This document shows positions 61,572 to 64,000 of a stretch of DNA of 64,000 nucleotides, one piece after another. A model generated the notes under the pieces. It searched no databases and was not told the DNA's origin. It saw nothing but the letters and a program-made list of their open reading frames with translations. The DNA is taken from positions 1,054,001 through 1,118,000 of the forward strand of contig JAIXMP010000001.1 in assembly GCA_025677815.1 (NCBI GenBank). Direction: 5' to 3'. Each line of letters opens with the position of its first letter. Position 1 is the stretch's first letter. Source of the DNA: Phascolomyces articulosus. Its lineage: Eukaryota; Mucoromycota; Mucoromycetes; Mucorales; Lichtheimiaceae. Made by a program: the position numbers and the translations under genes.

Positions 61572-62552
61572 AATCTAATACTTCTTTTTTCCTTTTTTTC
61601 CCCCTCCATATATACATCCTCTCTTTGTTCATATATTGAATTATAATATATATTTATATATACACATTTAATTTGAAAAAAAAAAAAAAACTTCAACCTT
61701 CTTATTTAATATTTATGCTTTATATACTATGGATTCTTGACACTAAAGATGGTGATAATGCAACTGGAAAACATAAAGATATTTTGTCTCCCATGGACCA
61801 TTGGCGTCACTATCACATAATTCAGAAGTATATAGTCATCATTGACACTCCCTTATTTGTAATTTTAAGTTCGATATTAATAGCTTATCATTTTTTGTTT
61901 ATTATTATTATTTGTCAAATATCCATTATTTCATGTTTCATATTTATCTTCTGAGCATTCACGAAAATTCATATGTTAGTTGCATTCTTCGACTTTAACA
62001 AGATTCAGTGAAAGTTGTTATATTCATTCGACATTCATGAATCAATTTTGTTCTTGTCTAATTGTCAACTGAAACTGTATAACTGGACATAATAAGTGTA
62101 CGGTGTGTAGTCATAGAAACAAATTATATTTTATAAAGGAACCATATCCAGCTACTATAAAAAAAAGACTTGGCATATTTATAGACCGCATTAAGTATAT
62201 AATGTAAGCTACTCGGAAAGACAAGGGGAAAAGGAGAAAGATCCGGACACAATGATGTGTTTTTTTTAGTTGTCATACGTATTACAAACTCAAGACCTTG
62301 CGTGATGTACATCATTGGCGGTCGATTACAATACCCTTTTGCCATGTACTACCAACACAATGGTTTGGTGCTACAACTACCTTTTTTTTTCTTCCAGCAA
62401 ACAAACAAATAGAGAAAATAAATACGATTTATATATTTTAGTTTTATAAAGGAGGAAGTGGGAATATGATATATATGTTTGTTATTGATAAATACATATT
62501 TAAAAAAGATATACAATATATACATATATATTAAATGAAATGTATAACCTCT
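61572..62552. other. Convergent 3' region between MFS and TM2 genes
   Basis: About 980 bases of AT-rich DNA without a gene. Frames at 61673-61954 (+) and 62124-62345 (-) are low-complexity and hydrophobic and are judged chance. Confidence 0.45.
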
Positions 62553-63120
62553 TTAACGAAGGTGACAACCGTTTGGATGGTCATTCAAAACATTCAAAGC
62601 AATAAGAATCACATCAACAATCCACCAAATACCACCAAGACCTGCAGTAATCAACTTGAGAACACCAAGGAAGATATATCCAAGATAGAAACGATCAACA
62701 CCTAAATTGCATATACAACATTTCATAGTTAATACAGACATCACCACTATTTTATCCCGGGTTCTTATTTTATATAAAAAGACGCGTATATATAATATCA
62801 AATACTTTACCAAATGGTCCAAAGAAGATGGAAAGAAGTAAGGCCAAGAACCAGCTACGATCAGAAACACACTGTTCATCCAAAGTATCATTATCATCAA
62901 CAGGATGATGAGAGGGTATCAAAGAATAATGGAATGATAGAGTCAAAACGGCAGTGATGGCAATAACGATGAACCAAGCAATAAAGATACGATGACCATG
63001 GGTACCTAAAGTGCTTCGACATTTTTGCCACCGAGTTTGTTCCCCTCGCGAAGTAGTAGTGGCTACAGCTTCTTCATCACCTTGTTGTGTATTAACGGTA
63101 CCGTATTCAGTAGAAGACAT
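62553..63120 (-). CDS. TM2-domain membrane protein
   Basis: Two exons (63120-62811 and 62701-62553) give about 152 residues. The Thr/Ser/Glu-rich N-terminus is followed by a hydrophobic helix (FIAWFIVIAITAVLTLSF, about 46-63), a His/Asp-rich loop and then the TM2 domain. That domain begins SWFLALLLSIFFGPFG and, across the intron, VDRFYLGYIFLGVLKLITAG, ending LGGIWWIVDVILIA. The conserved G-x-D-R-F-Y-L-G core and the IWW-x-x-D motif are intact. TM2 proteins are small membrane proteins of unclear function, found from bacteria to animals. A third helix at the front is an addition to the basic two-helix unit. Confidence 0.88.
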
Positions 63121-64000
63121 TTTTTTTTCGTTTTCTTATAAAAAGTAAAAAAAAAAAGTTAGAGAAATGGAAAAGAAAAATAAAAAAAATGGGACGACAG
63201 AAGAGAGCTTTTTTATGTGTTACGTTGCATGCATACAAATATCTCAGCATTTTTTTTCGTCGGGTCATGTTACTGCCATATATTACATTTTTATTATTAT
63301 AGGGTCCAATGATATTGTATTGTGTGGGCATTAAAAGAATTCGGTATATGTTAAAATTAAGTGTTTTGAGGGTAGCGGACGTTCTTATGTGGTACTAGTT
63401 AAAACAACAACAATATATTCGAAACTTACAAGATTCCGCTTGTCACTCGTAGCCAAGTGTAAAGATACTTTCGTTGTTAAAAAAACACGCCAGGGTTTCT
63501 TAAGCCATTTTTTTTACCAATACTCTACCTATGAGGTGTTTCAACCTGCAATCTGATATCTTTTGCATAATCAAGATTACATTTTGACTGTTCCTGCGAG
63601 CATAAAATCATACCAATGATTATCGTGGGATTCTTTAGTTTTCTATGCTTTTTTCTGTGGAAGTTCAGATTAAATTGATTGATAAGAAGTCTTGAAATTA
63701 CCTTGAATACCCTATCGCTGGATCAATCTCTTAATGATTGGAAGTAGGGATGATATGGTTTGAGTGACAAAAACAAATAAGGAGACCGGAAGTACATTGT
63801 ACTTTATATCTAAAATTGACCCTTTCGTTAACATTATTTTATATTTCAATGATAGTCGATGGGTATCTATGTTGTCTTTTGTTAGAATATAAAGGGTATC
63901 ACAACAAGGACCGATGAAGCTTTTGGCGTTGTCTCCATGCAGCATCAAAGGTAGCCAGAAAGTGGTGGCTATAATATATATAGAATAATAGAAACACAAG
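63121..64000. other. Upstream of TM2 gene to the window edge
   Basis: AT-rich DNA containing the TM2 promoter. A minus-strand frame (63712-63999) runs off the window edge and encodes about 95 residues with no recognisable motif; it could be the end of a gene outside the window, but nothing supports it. Confidence 0.4.

Noticed and set aside
63712..63999. Minus-strand frame reaching the window edge
   Set aside because: Hydrophobic low-complexity sequence without motif or splice support; kept only as a note.

Overview
The window looks like nuclear DNA of an early-diverging filamentous fungus, most likely Mucoromycota (Mucorales-like). It is AT-rich, has long homopolymer tracts, and its genes are split by many short GT-AG introns of roughly 50-150 bases. 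A CotH-family surface protein, typical of Mucorales, is present. No rRNA, tRNA, CRISPR or bacterial-type operon was found. Gene models were assembled by hand by joining reading frames across GT-AG introns in phase; exon boundaries are given in each entry.

Layout. 0.4-3.1 kb (+): a GATA-like/PHD finger nuclear protein with His/Gln runs. 6.4-8.3 kb (-): an SGF29-like SAGA subunit. 8.3-16.7 kb: a gene desert. 16.7-17.3 kb (-): a TPR protein resembling Sec72. 17.3-23.4 kb: gene-free DNA with decayed transposon coding sequence at 18.9-19.9 kb. 23.4-25.7 kb (+): CotH-like GPI-type surface protein. 26.5-27.8 kb (-): NECAP-like clathrin accessory protein. 29.2-30.4 kb (-): RBM42-like RNA-binding protein. 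31.8-33.6 kb (+): End3-like EH-domain endocytic protein. 33.9-34.9 kb (-): Gcn4-like bZIP. 35.6-36.0 kb (-): a second relic of the transposon-like family seen at 19.3-19.9 kb. 36.9-38.5 kb (+): BSD-domain protein. 39.2-40.5 kb (-): MIT-domain protein. 40.5-46.3 kb: a second desert. 46.3-47.5 kb (-): cysteine dioxygenase. 48.9-49.7 kb (+): AMMECR1-domain protein. 50.0-51.5 kb (-): Arg/Ser-rich nuclear protein. 51.8-55.6 kb (+): peroxisomal-type Lon protease ending in Ser-His-Leu. 55.9-57.0 kb (+): F-box-like protein. 57.5-58.1 kb (-): unrecognised Cys/His-rich protein with two GRF-like cysteine units. 58.35-58.48 kb: a compact palindromic MITE. 59.6-61.6 kb (+): MFS transporter. 62.6-63.1 kb (-): TM2-domain protein.

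Most genes are ordinary housekeeping functions in unrelated pathways, so there is no operon-like logic. NECAP, End3 and perhaps the MIT protein all act in membrane traffic, and two divergent pairs may share control regions (SR-rich/Lon is the tightest). I did not find a convincing new multi-gene system. The most worthwhile leads are the duplicated GRF-like cysteine protein, the MITE beside it, the two relics of one transposon-like family, the CotH surface protein and several palindromes in non-coding DNA.
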